43,470 nucleotides of DNA, taken from positions 1 through 43,470 of the forward strand of contig JASHRC010000240.1 in the NCBI GenBank assembly GCA_030037525.1, written 5' to 3'. Below the pieces are notes generated by a model that saw only the letters and a list, made by a program, of their open reading frames with translations, had not been told where the DNA came from and did no database searches. Source of the stretch: Candidatus Acidiferrales bacterium. Lineage in GTDB: Bacteria; Acidobacteriota; Terriglobia; Acidiferrales; UBA7541. Position 1 is the first letter of the stretch, and the number at the start of each line of letters is the position of its first letter. Both the position numbers and the translations under genes were made by a program. Positions 7,830-15,805 of this stretch are shown here, piece after piece.

Positions 7830-9569
7830 TCAGCCTGATTCTGTAGATCCGCCCAGATATCCTTGCTTTTCCAGATACAATAAAATTTCTTGAGCTGCTT
7901 CTTGCGGCGTCATGTTCGTCGTGTCGATGGCCACATCGGCATCCAGGGGGGGCTCATAGGGGTCAGACACACCGGTAAAGTTAGGGATCATCCCCGCGCG
8001 AGCCTTTGCGTACAGGCCCTTTCTATCCCGCCGTTCGCAAATGCCGATGGGGGTCGACGTATAAACCAGGATAAAGCCGCCGGTGCTAGCGATCGATTGG
8101 CGGAGTTCCCTGCGAAGGGCATCGTAAGGCGCGATGGGAGCACATAGGGCGATCCCCCCATTCTGTGTGATTTCCCTGGCCACAAATCCGATGCGTCGGA
8201 TATTCAGGTCACGATGTTCCTTGGAAAAACCAAGCTCCGAAGATAGATTTTTCCGAACCACATCGCCATCGAGCAGAGTAACCGGCCGCCCCCCGATCTC
8301 CAAAAGCCTTACCAGCAAGACATTGGCAATGGTCGACTTTCCGGCACCGGACAGCCCAGTGAAGAAGACGGTGAACCCTTGGCGATGTCGCGGAGGATAG
8401 GTGCGCCGCAATTCGGTCGCCACCTCGGGATAGGTGAACCAGCTCGGAATTTCACGCCCCTCTGAGAGCCGCTGGCGTAGGTCGGTGCCCGAAATACTCA
8501 GAACTTTGCTTCCCGTCGGCACCTCGTCCTCGGGAACAAAGCGATCCTGGTCCTCCAGATACACCATCATCTGGAAGGGCACCATTTTTACCCCCAGCTC
8601 GTCCTGATGTTTCTGCAAAAGGTTCTGGGCAGCGTAGGGATCATAGAATGGCTTCCCTTTGGAATCATTGCCTGGTCCTGCATGATCGCGACCAACAATC
8701 AAATGAGTGCAGCCATAGTTTTTGCGAATCGCGGCATGCCAGAGGGCTTCGCGCGGTCCGCCCATGCGCATCGCCAAGGGCAGCAACGCGAGCGTCGCGG
8801 AGTTCGAGGGGTAGTGCGGGAGAATGGCTTGATAACAGCGAACACGCGTGTAGTGCTCCACATCGCCAGGCTTGGTCATCCCTACGGAGGGATGAATCAA
8901 CAGATTGGCCGAGGCCTCCTTCGCGGCCCGAAAGGTAAGCTCTACGTGGGCACGGTGCATCGGGTTGCGGGTTTGGAAGGCGACCACGCGACGCCACCCC
9001 AGCTGTGCGAACCTTGCGCGCAGTTCGAGGGGCGTTAAACGCAAACTTCGAAAATCGTAGTGCTGCGGGAGTTGTAATCCTTCGACCCTACCGGATATGT
9101 AGATTGGATTCGACTGGTCCAGAAGGTAGGACACCCCGGGATGCTTACGGTCTGTTGTACCAAAGACGCTCTCCGCCTCGGCCTGCCGATCCGGCTCCCA
9201 GATCTCCTCCACGTGCACAACCGCCACCATCACGCCTTCCAGATCGCGCAGAGCGAGCGGGGCACCATGTCGGAGCTTGGACGCAAATTGCTGAGGCAAG
9301 TCCAGAACGATCGGTATGGGCCAAATTAGGCCGTTCCTGAGCCGCATCGAGGAGCAAACGGATCGGTAGTCTGCTTGACCCATAAACTCCTCGAGCGGAG
9401 AAAAGCCTCCGTTCATCAGAAGCTCGAGATCGCAAAGTTGCCGCGGGGTTAACTCCCACGATGGCCAGTCCTTCGAAGCCGCGCGAACTTCTTCGCGTCG
9501 CCGCTCATCGACAAGTAAATTCACCAGCACCCCGCCATGTGGCGCGTTTACGTGCCCTGTTTCATTCAT
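7830..9569 (-). CDS. sat/cysC: Bifunctional sulfate adenylyltransferase / adenylylsulfate kinase
   Basis: A 579-residue fusion catalysing the first two steps of sulfate activation: sulfate plus ATP to APS, then APS plus ATP to PAPS. Residues 1-390 are ATP sulfurylase of the Sat type, with QTRNP (199-203), HRAH (205-208) and GRDH (293-296). Residues about 398-579 are APS kinase, with P-loop GLSGAGKS (405-412), the DGD motif and the FTGVSDPYE lid. Because the kinase motifs are intact, this is a working two-domain enzyme and not the regulatory pseudo-kinase of fungal sulfurylases. It is first in the leftward run with cysQ and ggt, and its leader carries a terminator-like hairpin. Confidence 0.95.
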   Translation of the reverse strand: MNETGHVNAPHGGVLVNLLVDERRREEVRAASKDWPSWELTPRQLCDLELLMNGGFSPLEEFMGQADYRSVCSSMRLRNGLIWPIPIVLDLPQQFASKLRHGAPLALRDLEGVMVAVVHVEEIWEPDRQAEAESVFGTTDRKHPGVSYLLDQSNPIYISGRVEGLQLPQHYDFRSLRLTPLELRARFAQLGWRRVVAFQTRNPMHRAHVELTFRAAKEASANLLIHPSVGMTKPGDVEHYTRVRCYQAILPHYPSNSATLALLPLAMRMGGPREALWHAAIRKNYGCTHLIVGRDHAGPGNDSKGKPFYDPYAAQNLLQKHQDELGVKMVPFQMMVYLEDQDRFVPEDEVPTGSKVLSISGTDLRQRLSEGREIPSWFTYPEVATELRRTYPPRHRQGFTVFFTGLSGAGKSTIANVLLVRLLEIGGRPVTLLDGDVVRKNLSSELGFSKEHRDLNIRRIGFVAREITQNGGIALCAPIAPYDALRRELRQSIASTGGFILVYTSTPIGICERRDRKGLYAKARAGMIPNFTGVSDPYEPPLDADVAIDTTNMTPQEAAQEILLYLEKQGYLGGSTESG

Positions 9570-9644
9570 ATTTCGAACCTTAAGCCGGCATTGGCTCTGA
9601 GGGCAAGCGTCTCAGCCCGTTCGATGGCCGGGAAAGCTAAGAGA

Positions 9645-9675
9645 GAAAAGAAAAAGACTCAGCATCCAAATGCTG
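9645..9675 (-). terminator. Terminator-like hairpin in the sat/cysC leader
   Basis: Read leftward, a 6-bp stem (CAGCAT / ATGCTG, 9675-9670 and 9665-9660) with a 4-base loop is followed by a T-rich tract (TCTTTTTCTTTTC). It points toward sat/cysC, yet no leftward gene lies upstream. It may be an attenuator or the end of a short unannotated transcript. The stem is short, so the call is tentative. Confidence 0.4.
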
Positions 9676-9869
9676 GGCGCTGACCGCCAGCACGGCGTCT
9701 TGAAATTCGCGTGCGGTCGGTGTGCCGACGCTATTGAACCGTATCGTCAGCTTGACCGCCATGCCTTGTCGGTCGCAGCCGCTTCGTACGGTCCACCCTC
9801 CCAGCCCGAAAAAAGGATATCAGCCGTTGTTCCCTTTACAGTCGCGCTTTCCCGACAATGTTCGCTAAT

Positions 9870-9898
9870 TTGACAACCACGGTGCCGGAGACTAAAAT
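9870..9898 (+). promoter_or_regulatory. Sigma-70-type promoter for the DksA-like gene
   Basis: Perfect -35 TTGACA at 9870-9875, 17-base spacer, -10 TAAAAT at 9893-9898. Predicted transcription start is near 9905, giving a leader of about 38 bases before the ATG at 9943. Confidence 0.7.
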
Positions 9899-9942
9899 CG
9901 CTGATTTTGGACGGGGCTCGTGAACCCCCTAGGAATACTCTC

Positions 9943-10296
9943 ATGGATAAGAAGCGACTCGACTATTACAAGAAAAAGCTGGTGATCCGACGCGAGGAGT
10001 TGCTGCGCGATATCGCCCGAAACCAACAAGAAGGGCGAGAAGCAGACGAAGATCCCACGGTAGATCTTGCGGATAAGGCAGCCAACTCGTACACAAAGGA
10101 GTTTCTCTTCGGCCAAACGCACAGCGATCGGGCTCTTTTGCAACTGGTTGACGACGCGCTCGCGCGGATCAAGGGCGGCGCGTTCGGTGAGTGCCTCTCC
10201 TGCCACGAGGAGCTTCAGCAGAAGCGCCTGGAAGCCGTGCCGTGGACCCAGTATTGCATTTCCTGCCAAGAGAAGAAGGAAAAGGGCCTGCTTTGA
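9943..10296 (+). CDS. DksA/TraR-family C4 zinc-finger protein
   Basis: A 117-residue protein. The N-terminal half is a predicted coiled coil rich in Lys, Arg and Glu. An acidic segment (DEDPTVDLADKA, residues 36-47) resembles the coiled-coil tip of DksA. The C-terminus is a C4 zinc finger with Cys84, Cys87, Cys105 and Cys108 (CX2C-X17-CX2C). DksA proteins enter the secondary channel of RNA polymerase and work with ppGpp; shorter relatives share the fold. I chose the ATG at 9943 because it lies downstream of the predicted transcription start and begins the conserved region; an in-frame start at 9907 is almost at that transcription start. Confidence 0.87.
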   Translation: MDKKRLDYYKKKLVIRREELLRDIARNQQEGREADEDPTVDLADKAANSYTKEFLFGQTHSDRALLQLVDDALARIKGGAFGECLSCHEELQQKRLEAVPWTQYCISCQEKKEKGLL

Positions 10297-10764
10297 CATC
10301 CTCCCGATCTTAAGTCCGACGATTCCGGCCAACCGAGCCCCGGCGGGTCCTGCTTCACAGCAGTGGCGTAACTGCGCCAACTCTTCACAAGCCATGACGG
10401 CACGCCCTGCCGCCGCCAGTGCGTTTTATGGTACTGACGAGATCAGCGTGGTTCCAGCCAGCTTGTTTCTGAGCGCGATTCCAAATCGCGGGGTGCCACG
10501 ATGCGGTCTATCCTCGCCTCGAATTTGAGTGTTTTAGCTTTCAGGTTGACAAACTGCACGTGCGCTGGTACCTGAGGTCCTCGCGACTTGCGCGGGCTCT
10601 TAACAGATGCGCACGTCGCCTGAAAAAAGCTGAAGCACGCGCTATACTAGGTGCGACCTGTGCGTCCGGAGGTGAACGCTCCGAGCCTGGCAAACCAGGC
10701 GGACGCCCCGAGCATCCATAGCCTGCAAGGTGGGTGGACTGCATGCCAAAGCAAAGGCCACGGA
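10297..10764. other. Intergenic region and leader upstream of the HNH gene
   Basis: About 470 bases with no recognisable protein. A TTGACA at 10546-10551 lacks a good -10 partner. A better promoter lies at 10620-10648. The segment from about 10655 is foldable and is described as a separate candidate RNA. The first 250 bases show nothing I can name. Confidence 0.55.
10620..10648 (+). promoter_or_regulatory. Candidate promoter of the HNH gene
   Basis: -35 CTGAAA at 10620-10625 (four of six bases match the consensus), 17-base spacer, and a strong -10 TATACT at 10643-10648. The start of transcription would be near 10655, just before the structured leader. This argues against a GTG translation start at 10651. 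Confidence 0.5.
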
Positions 10765-10773
10765 ATGGATAGC
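10655..10773 (+). ncRNA. Candidate structured 5' leader RNA of the HNH gene
   Basis: Directly after the predicted transcription start, the sequence can form a three-way junction. P1 is GCGTCCG (10662-10668) with CGGACGC (10700-10706). P2 is GAG (10669-10671) with CTC (10679-10681). P3 is GCCTGG (10685-10690) with CCAGGC (10695-10700) and a CAAA loop, sharing one base with P1. A further stem pairs ATCCAT (10714-10719) with ATGGAT (10765-10770), extended by GC over a bulged A, and would bury the start ATG at 10765. I do not recognise it as a known riboswitch. GC-rich DNA folds easily, so covariation would be needed to prove it. Confidence 0.35.
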
Positions 10774-11391
10774 GGCAAAAAGATGGTCTTACGTCCCCGG
10801 CCCAGTCTTGGGCTGGCCGCAGCGCCGGGCGCGGCCACCTTGCCAAAACCCCCTAGTTCGGCTTCCGGTCGGCCCTCCGTGATGCAAGCACCGGTTTTGG
10901 TGCTGAACGCTACTTTCGAGCCAATCAATGTCACGGCCGTACGCCGTGCTTTAGTGCTCATGCTCAAGGGCGTCGCACAGGCGGAAGAAACCAGTCACTC
11001 CGAGGTGCATTCCACCTCGAAAGCTATTCGAGTGCCGTCGGTGATTCGCCTGGTGAGCTACCGGCATATTCCGCAGCAGAGTCGTGCGCTGTCTCGGAAG
11101 AATATTCTGTTACGTGACCGGAACACCTGCCAGTTCTGCGGCATCTCGTTCCCGGCCTCCGAGTTGACCCTGGACCATGTCCTACCGCGTTCTCGCGGCG
11201 GGCGATCCTCATGGGAGAACCTCGTCGCTTCTTGTTATTCTTGCAACAACCGCAAGGGCGACCGGACCCCGGAGGAAGCCGGGCTGAAGTTGCAGCGCCG
11301 GCCACGACCGTTCACCCTTCACACCTCCCGCCAATTGATGCGCCTCATTGGTCATCGGGACGAAAAGTGGCGCAAGTATCTTTTCTACTAA
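10765..11391 (+). CDS. HNH endonuclease family protein
   Basis: A 208-residue protein. The conserved part begins at residue 40 ([10 protein letters not shown], then EPINV and a basic helix), the usual N-terminus of stand-alone bacterial HNH proteins. The nuclease domain has zinc-binding CQFC (Cys122, Cys125) and CYSC (Cys157, Cys160) knuckles, the catalytic [11 protein letters not shown] motif (Asp137-His138), and WENL plus CNNRKGD elements. It cleaves or nicks DNA by family expectation; the biological substrate is unknown. ATG 10765 has AAAGG seven bases upstream. The ATG at 10882, where strong conservation begins, lacks a Shine-Dalgarno signal but remains possible. No methylase or phage gene is adjacent. 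Confidence 0.83.
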   Translation: MDSGKKMVLRPRPSLGLAAAPGAATLPKPPSSASGRPSVMQAPVLVLNATFEPINVTAVRRALVLMLKGVAQAEETSHSEVHSTSKAIRVPSVIRLVSYRHIPQQSRALSRKNILLRDRNTCQFCGISFPASELTLDHVLPRSRGGRSSWENLVASCYSCNNRKGDRTPEEAGLKLQRRPRPFTLHTSRQLMRLIGHRDEKWRKYLFY

Positions 11392-11586
11392 ATACTTGTC
11401 GCGCTCGAAGGACGTGCAACCTTTCCCGATTATGCGCGTCTAATTGGATAACACTGCTTCTAGGACACACCCCGGGAAGCGAGATCAACGAGCTTGGTCC
11501 GCTTCCCTCCTTTATTTTTGGGTAGCTCTCTGTTTCGTAGTGTCCAGGCCCCTTGTTGCTTCCTTCGATGCCTACGACCTGCCGAG

Positions 11587-12087
11587 CTACTTCAGAACCA
11601 GGCCCGTAATGCGGATGACGGGGTACTGTCGGTTCCACTCCACGGGGAGATGGGCCCCGAGCGTCACCTGGAAATCGCGGCTTTCGCCGGCCTTAAGCGG
11701 CTGTTCGTCCCCCGTGATGATCCGCTGCGGATCGCGCAACACGACTTGATTGAAAGGGTCGTGAAATTCAAGCACTACATCGAGCGCTCGCACCGCTTTG
11801 GGCCCAGCATTGGAAACCGTGCCGGCAACGTAGGTGAATTCCTGGTTTAAGAAATTCGTGGCCTGGGACATCTGACCAGGGTCGAAATGAATTTGTCCTG
11901 CGTAGGCTTGCTCTTCGGTGCCAAACGGGAGTTTTCCAACCTGCGGAGGCACGCGTCGCTCGGTCACGCGCGTGAGCCACAGGAAACCGCCCACCAGAAG
12001 CAGCACGATGACGAGTCCCACCGCGAATGCCGCCGGAAAACGGCTCCTTTCGCTCCGATCCTTGCTGCCTTCGGCTGCCATTGCCAT
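11587..12087 (-). CDS. Single-pass membrane protein with extracytoplasmic beta-rich domain (function unknown)
   Basis: 166 residues. A short basic N-terminus precedes one transmembrane helix (about residues 19-41), followed by a soluble domain outside the cytoplasm. The segment FTYVAGTVSNAGPKAV, then LEFHDPFNQVV and LKAGESRDFQVTL, resembles FxLYD/DUF2393-like beta-sandwich domains found in small acidobacterial membrane proteins. It starts 11 bases after the metallophosphoesterase stop and is probably last in that leftward operon. Specific function cannot be inferred. It is convergent with the HNH gene across about 195 bases in which I see no clear terminator. Confidence 0.7.
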   Translation of the reverse strand: MAMAAEGSKDRSERSRFPAAFAVGLVIVLLLVGGFLWLTRVTERRVPPQVGKLPFGTEEQAYAGQIHFDPGQMSQATNFLNQEFTYVAGTVSNAGPKAVRALDVVLEFHDPFNQVVLRDPQRIITGDEQPLKAGESRDFQVTLGAHLPVEWNRQYPVIRITGLVLK

Positions 12088-12098
12088 CTCGCCTGTCT

Positions 12099-12842
12099 TC
12101 AGCGGCCAAAGGAGAGGCGCAGCGCCAGCGCTTCGGGAAGCCCTACCCGCGTCATGCGACTCTGCACAGCTTCAATATCGTATGCGACCCGCCAGAATTC
12201 CACGACCCGCTCCTGCAGATTTGCGATCGCAAAAGCCGCGCGCGGATCGCCGTCGCGCGGCTGCCCGATCGAGCCGGGATTGAGCAAATACGTCGTGCCC
12301 TCTTCAATCATCAGCCGCGCCAGCGGATTGCCGCTGGCCGACTTGAATTGCAGCACACCCATCTCCTTGCCCCGCAAGGTGTAACCGCCCTGGATATGCG
12401 TATGGCCGAAAAACACTACCTGCAAGGGCGCATCCTGCAGTCCAGGCAGAGCAAGCTCGGGCGCAAATACGTATTCGTCTTCATCATGCACCGAGCCGTG
12501 AATCATTGAGAAGCCGTCGGTTTGAATCGGCCCTTTGGGCAGCTCTTTCAGATATTCCAGGTTCCGCGGCTGCAGTTGCTGGCGCGTCCAAAGCACGGCG
12601 GCCCGCGCGACCGGGTTGAACTCCTCGAAATCGGTCAGCCCCGCTACGGCTTTATCGTGATTGCCGCGGATCGTGGCCACGGAAATCTCGCGAATGCGTT
12701 CGGTCACTTCGTTCGGGTCCGGACCATAGCCCACCAGATCTCCGAGGCAGACCGCTTCGTCCCAGCGTCCCTTGGCCGCCTCCAGCACGGCATCGAGCGC
12801 AGTCTCGTTCGCGTGAATATCGCTCAGAATGAGATGTCGCAT
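12099..12842 (-). CDS. Calcineurin-like metallophosphoesterase, YfcE/MJ0936 type
   Basis: A 247-residue cytosolic phosphoesterase. All dimetal motifs are present: SDIHAN near the N-terminus, GDLVGYGPDPNE, GNHD, a mid-protein MIHGS and GHTH. The C-terminal half includes a NPGSIGQPRDGDPRA loop typical of this small family. These enzymes act as phosphodiesterases in vitro; physiological substrates are mostly unknown. I chose the ATG at 12842 because the conserved first strand (MRHLILSD) begins there; the alternative at 12857 adds only five residues. It lies 97 bases downstream of queA on the same strand. Confidence 0.88.
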   Translation of the reverse strand: MRHLILSDIHANETALDAVLEAAKGRWDEAVCLGDLVGYGPDPNEVTERIREISVATIRGNHDKAVAGLTDFEEFNPVARAAVLWTRQQLQPRNLEYLKELPKGPIQTDGFSMIHGSVHDEDEYVFAPELALPGLQDAPLQVVFFGHTHIQGGYTLRGKEMGVLQFKSASGNPLARLMIEEGTTYLLNPGSIGQPRDGDPRAAFAIANLQERVVEFWRVAYDIEAVQSRMTRVGLPEALALRLSFGR

Positions 12843-12939
12843 GCCCGCCCCCGGCAATGGGTCGGAACATCATAGACGAAGATTCGTCGCCTTGCACGAA
12901 ACTCGCACGGCTCCGCGCTTTCGAACTCGACCGCGCGAA

Positions 12940-14031
12940 TCAGCGAGCCAGCATCGAGTCCCCATAGCTGTAAAAACGATACTCTCGCTCCACCGCGTGC
13001 TTATAGGCTCGAAGAATATTGTCGCGGCCGGCAAACGCAGCCACGAGCGCAAGCAAGCTCGATCGTGGCAAGTGAAAGTTCGTCAGCAGCTGGTCCACAA
13101 TTCGAAAAGGCTTGCCCGGATAGATCAGTAAGCTTGCTTCCGCCTTGCCGGGCGAGACCGGCACCCCTTTTCCGAGATTCTTCTCTGCGGCATCTTCGAG
13201 CGCCCTCACAACGGTCGTCCCCACGGCCAGCACGGGACGATTCTCGCGCCTGGCGCACTCGAGCGCCGTCGCGGTGGCTTCAGGAATTTCGTACCTCTCG
13301 CGATGAATCGCATGATCCTCCACGCGCTCGGTGCGAATCGGCTCGAACGTGCCGAGCCCGACCTCGAGCGTGATCTCGAGGATCGGAATTCCCCTCTCCC
13401 GAATTCGCTTCAAAATCTCTGGAGTAAAATGCAGCCCCGCGGTGGGCGCCGCGATCGCGCTGCCTTGCTTGGCAAAAACCGTTTGATAGCGCTCGCGGTC
13501 CTCCGGCTCATCCGTGCGCTTGATATAGGGCGGCAGCGGAATATGGCCCAGGCGCCCGAGGGCTTGGTCGAAACCATTCTTGGATTTAAACCGCAGAACG
13601 CGAAGCCCGTACGAGCCTCGCGATTCAACCGAAGCTTCCAGTTCCCCGTCGCCGAAAACAATGCGTTCGCCACTCGGTACTTTCCTGCCCGGCCGGACCA
13701 GCGCCTCCCAGGCGTCCTCTCCCAGTGGCCGTAGCAGCAGCACCTCAACCTCGGTTTGCAAAAACTCGCCTCGAGCCGGGTTATGCGCACCGACCGGCTG
13801 CGCGTGAATCCCGGCCCGCCGTCCGAAAAGCCTTGCCGGAATCACTCGCACATTGTTGATTACGATGATTTCGTCACCGCGAAGGAGATCGGGGAGCTCT
13901 CGAAATCGGCGGTCTTCCCATCGACCGGTCGAGCGATCGAGAAGAAGCATCCGGGAAGCGTCGCGTTCCGGCAAAGGATGCTGGGCGATCCGTTCCGCGG
14001 GCAAATTGTAATCGAGCTCACCTAGATCCAT
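12940..14031 (-). CDS. queA: S-adenosylmethionine:tRNA ribosyltransferase-isomerase QueA
   Basis: A 363-residue enzyme that transfers the ribosyl moiety of SAM to preQ1-modified tRNA, forming epoxyqueuosine. Signature segments are LDYNLPAERIAQHP near the N-terminus, NNVRVIPARLFG, the PLPPYIKR motif, the GSAIAAPTAGLHFT loop, GLGTFEPI, the NRPVLAVGTTVVRALE region and the TNFHLPRSSLLALV end motif. Length and order match the family throughout. The stop of the upstream suhB-like gene lies five bases before this start, so the two are very probably cotranscribed. Confidence 0.96.
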   Translation of the reverse strand: MDLGELDYNLPAERIAQHPLPERDASRMLLLDRSTGRWEDRRFRELPDLLRGDEIIVINNVRVIPARLFGRRAGIHAQPVGAHNPARGEFLQTEVEVLLLRPLGEDAWEALVRPGRKVPSGERIVFGDGELEASVESRGSYGLRVLRFKSKNGFDQALGRLGHIPLPPYIKRTDEPEDRERYQTVFAKQGSAIAAPTAGLHFTPEILKRIRERGIPILEITLEVGLGTFEPIRTERVEDHAIHRERYEIPEATATALECARRENRPVLAVGTTVVRALEDAAEKNLGKGVPVSPGKAEASLLIYPGKPFRIVDQLLTNFHLPRSSLLALVAAFAGRDNILRAYKHAVEREYRFYSYGDSMLAR

Positions 14032-14036
14032 TCGCT

Positions 14037-14822
14037 TTACTGAGCATCTTTGGCAATCCCGGCAGCAACTTCGAGCACTTCTCGGTGTACGCGCCCGTTG
14101 GAGGCCAGGATGCTCGGCCCGCCGAGATGATAGGGCTGGCCCTGGAGGTCAGTGATGCAGCCTCCGGCTTCCTCCACAATCACGATTCCGGCCGTCGTGT
14201 CCCACGACTTGAGGCCAAATTCCCAGAACGCATCGAACCGGCCGCAGGCCACCGCGCACAGATCGAGCGCCGCCGCACCATCCCGCCGCACGCCATGCGA
14301 ACGCAGTGTGAACTGCCAGTAATAGTTGATGTTCGCGCTCTTCTTCCGTTGGTGCGTCGGGAAACCCGTGGCCACCAGACTCGTTGCGAGCTTTTCGACC
14401 GGGGACACGCGAATCCGCTCGCCGTTCAAATAAGCACCTTCTCCGCGCGCCGCCGCGAAGAGTTCATCATAGACCGGGTTGAAAACTGCGCCCGCAATGG
14501 GATGCCCATTCTCGGCCAAGCCGATCGAAACGGCAAAGCAGGGATATCCGTGGGCAAAGTTCGTTGTGCCGTCCAGCGGATCGACGTGCCAGCAATATTT
14601 TGCTACGGCCTGCGCGCCTCCGCCTTCTTCGGCCACGATCCCATGATCGGGGAAATCGTTTCGCAGTCGCGCGACCACCAGTGCTTCCGAGCGTTTGTCG
14701 GATTCGGTGACAAGGTCGACTTCGCCCTTGTAGGAAATCTGTTTGGGCCGGTTGAATCCCTCCCGCAGGATGGCTCCCGCCTCCCGGGCAATCTCGATCG
14801 CTCGGTTCAGGTACTCGTTCAT
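14037..14822 (-). CDS. suhB: Inositol-1-monophosphatase family protein, SuhB type
   Basis: 261 residues of the lithium-sensitive Mg-dependent phosphatase fold. Metal-binding motifs are EE at 65-66, DPLDGTTNF at 81-89 and the C-terminal WDTTAG with IVEEAGG. Compared with the CysQ-like protein at 6899, this one has the DGTTNFAHGYP form typical of inositol monophosphatases (SuhB), which can also act in rRNA antitermination. The N-terminal helix (LNRAIEIAREAGAIL) is complete here, a useful contrast with the cysQ-like gene. It sits between the VWFA protein and queA in one leftward run. Confidence 0.9.
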   Translation of the reverse strand: MNEYLNRAIEIAREAGAILREGFNRPKQISYKGEVDLVTESDKRSEALVVARLRNDFPDHGIVAEEGGGAQAVAKYCWHVDPLDGTTNFAHGYPCFAVSIGLAENGHPIAGAVFNPVYDELFAAARGEGAYLNGERIRVSPVEKLATSLVATGFPTHQRKKSANINYYWQFTLRSHGVRRDGAAALDLCAVACGRFDAFWEFGLKSWDTTAGIVIVEEAGGCITDLQGQPYHLGGPSILASNGRVHREVLEVAAGIAKDAQ

Positions 14823-14851
14823 TGGACAGTCAGTTGTAAGAGAACGTTCGC

Positions 14852-15805
14852 CTACCGGAGCTGACCGGGAGTCATATACTCCTTGCGGTACCGCACGATA
14901 TAGTCGCCCGCCACCTCGACTTTGACGTGACGATCGCTTCCCGGGGGAGGCTCGGGAGCCGGGTAATAGCCCAGCAGGTATTGCGTCCTCAGTTCGCGGT
15001 TGATGCGGTCGAACATTCCTTGGATCTGGCCGATATCGTCGAGAATGTACATGTTGCCGCCGACGCTGTCGGTGATGGTGACCAGCGCGTGCTCACCGGC
15101 CGTGTTGCGTCCGCCCTCGTTTTTTACGGGCCGAATCAGAATCGTGTACAGCAGTGCTCCCGAGGCGACGGCCGCGCGGCGCGTGTCATCGAATTTCGAA
15201 ATGCTGGTCGTTTCTCCGCCGTCGGTAACCAGCACAATGGCGCGCCGCCGCGTCTCCTGTCTTCGCTTCAGCTCGCCCGATGCCAGCACGATCGCGTCGT
15301 AGATGGAAGTGCCCGCCCCGGGGGAGACGCGGCGCACGGCTGCCTCAAGTGCCGAAACATTGGGAGAGAAATCTGCAAGCCGTTCGACCGCCTCTGAAAA
15401 CTCGAACACGCCCATGGTGTCGCCCGGCCGCATCACCTGCTTGATAAAGTGCACCGCGGCATCGGTCTCGAAATGAAGATCTTTGTAGGTACTCAGACTC
15501 GCATCGATCATCAAGGCTAGATCGAGCGGTCGGTTGGTCTGCGCTTCGAAATACTCAATCTTTTGCGGGACGCCTTCTTCGGCCAGCTGAAAAGCATCCT
15601 GGGTCAGGTCGGGCATGGGCCGGCCGCTCGCATCGGTCACGCTCGCCAAAATCGTGACCATATCGGTTCGCGCGCGCAGCACGCGCCCCCGTTGCTGGCC
15701 GGCAAAGGTCCAGGGGCTGGTGCTTGCTCCCGCAGCCAGAGCAAGCCACAGAACCTTCTGCAGGAGGCGGCCGGGGCGGTCCTCGACTGCCGGAGATGCG
15801 CTCAT
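14852..15805 (-). CDS. Exported VWFA-domain protein (acidobacterial VWFA-related type)
   Basis: 317 residues. A hydrophobic N-terminal segment (about 16-36) is a probable signal anchor or signal peptide. Residues 46-90 form a beta-rich segment ending FFEAQ-like, as is usual in acidobacterial VWFA-related proteins. The von Willebrand A domain (about 94-290) has a MIDAS motif DxSxS at 101-105, a TSIYDAI Thr element and VTDGGE. The C-terminus (YLLGYYP, then KVEV) is a characteristic tail. These proteins are thought to bind ligands or partners through metal; no specific partner is known. Its ATG follows the moaDE stop with no gap, implying translational coupling. Confidence 0.85.
   Translation of the reverse strand: MSASPAVEDRPGRLLQKVLWLALAAGASTSPWTFAGQQRGRVLRARTDMVTILASVTDASGRPMPDLTQDAFQLAEEGVPQKIEYFEAQTNRPLDLALMIDASLSTYKDLHFETDAAVHFIKQVMRPGDTMGVFEFSEAVERLADFSPNVSALEAAVRRVSPGAGTSIYDAIVLASGELKRRQETRRRAIVLVTDGGETTSISKFDDTRRAAVASGALLYTILIRPVKNEGGRNTAGEHALVTITDSVGGNMYILDDIGQIQGMFDRINRELRTQYLLGYYPAPEPPPGSDRHVKVEVAGDYIVRYRKEYMTPGQLR

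Larger units (their letters stand above)
9570..9942. other. Divergent intergenic region between sat/cysC and the DksA-like gene
   Basis: About 370 bases without a convincing gene. It holds a near-consensus rightward promoter for the DksA-like gene (9870-9898), a leftward terminator-like hairpin with a pyrimidine tract (9645-9675), and a possible leftward 41-codon frame (9762-9637) overlapping that hairpin. I recognise nothing else. Confidence 0.6.

Noticed and set aside
9670-9873. 67-codon rightward frame in the sat/cysC-dksA gap
   Set aside because: It overlaps the dksA promoter and has no ribosome-binding site or family resemblance.
10655-10800. The HNH leader as a HEARO/omega-RNA-like guide
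   Set aside because: Those RNAs accompany IscB proteins with split RuvC domains. The protein here is a short stand-alone HNH protein with no RuvC motif.
10651-11391. Longer HNH protein starting at GTG 10651
   Set aside because: The GTG sits at the predicted transcription start, the extra residues are unconserved in character, and the region folds as RNA. ATG 10765 has a better ribosome-binding site.
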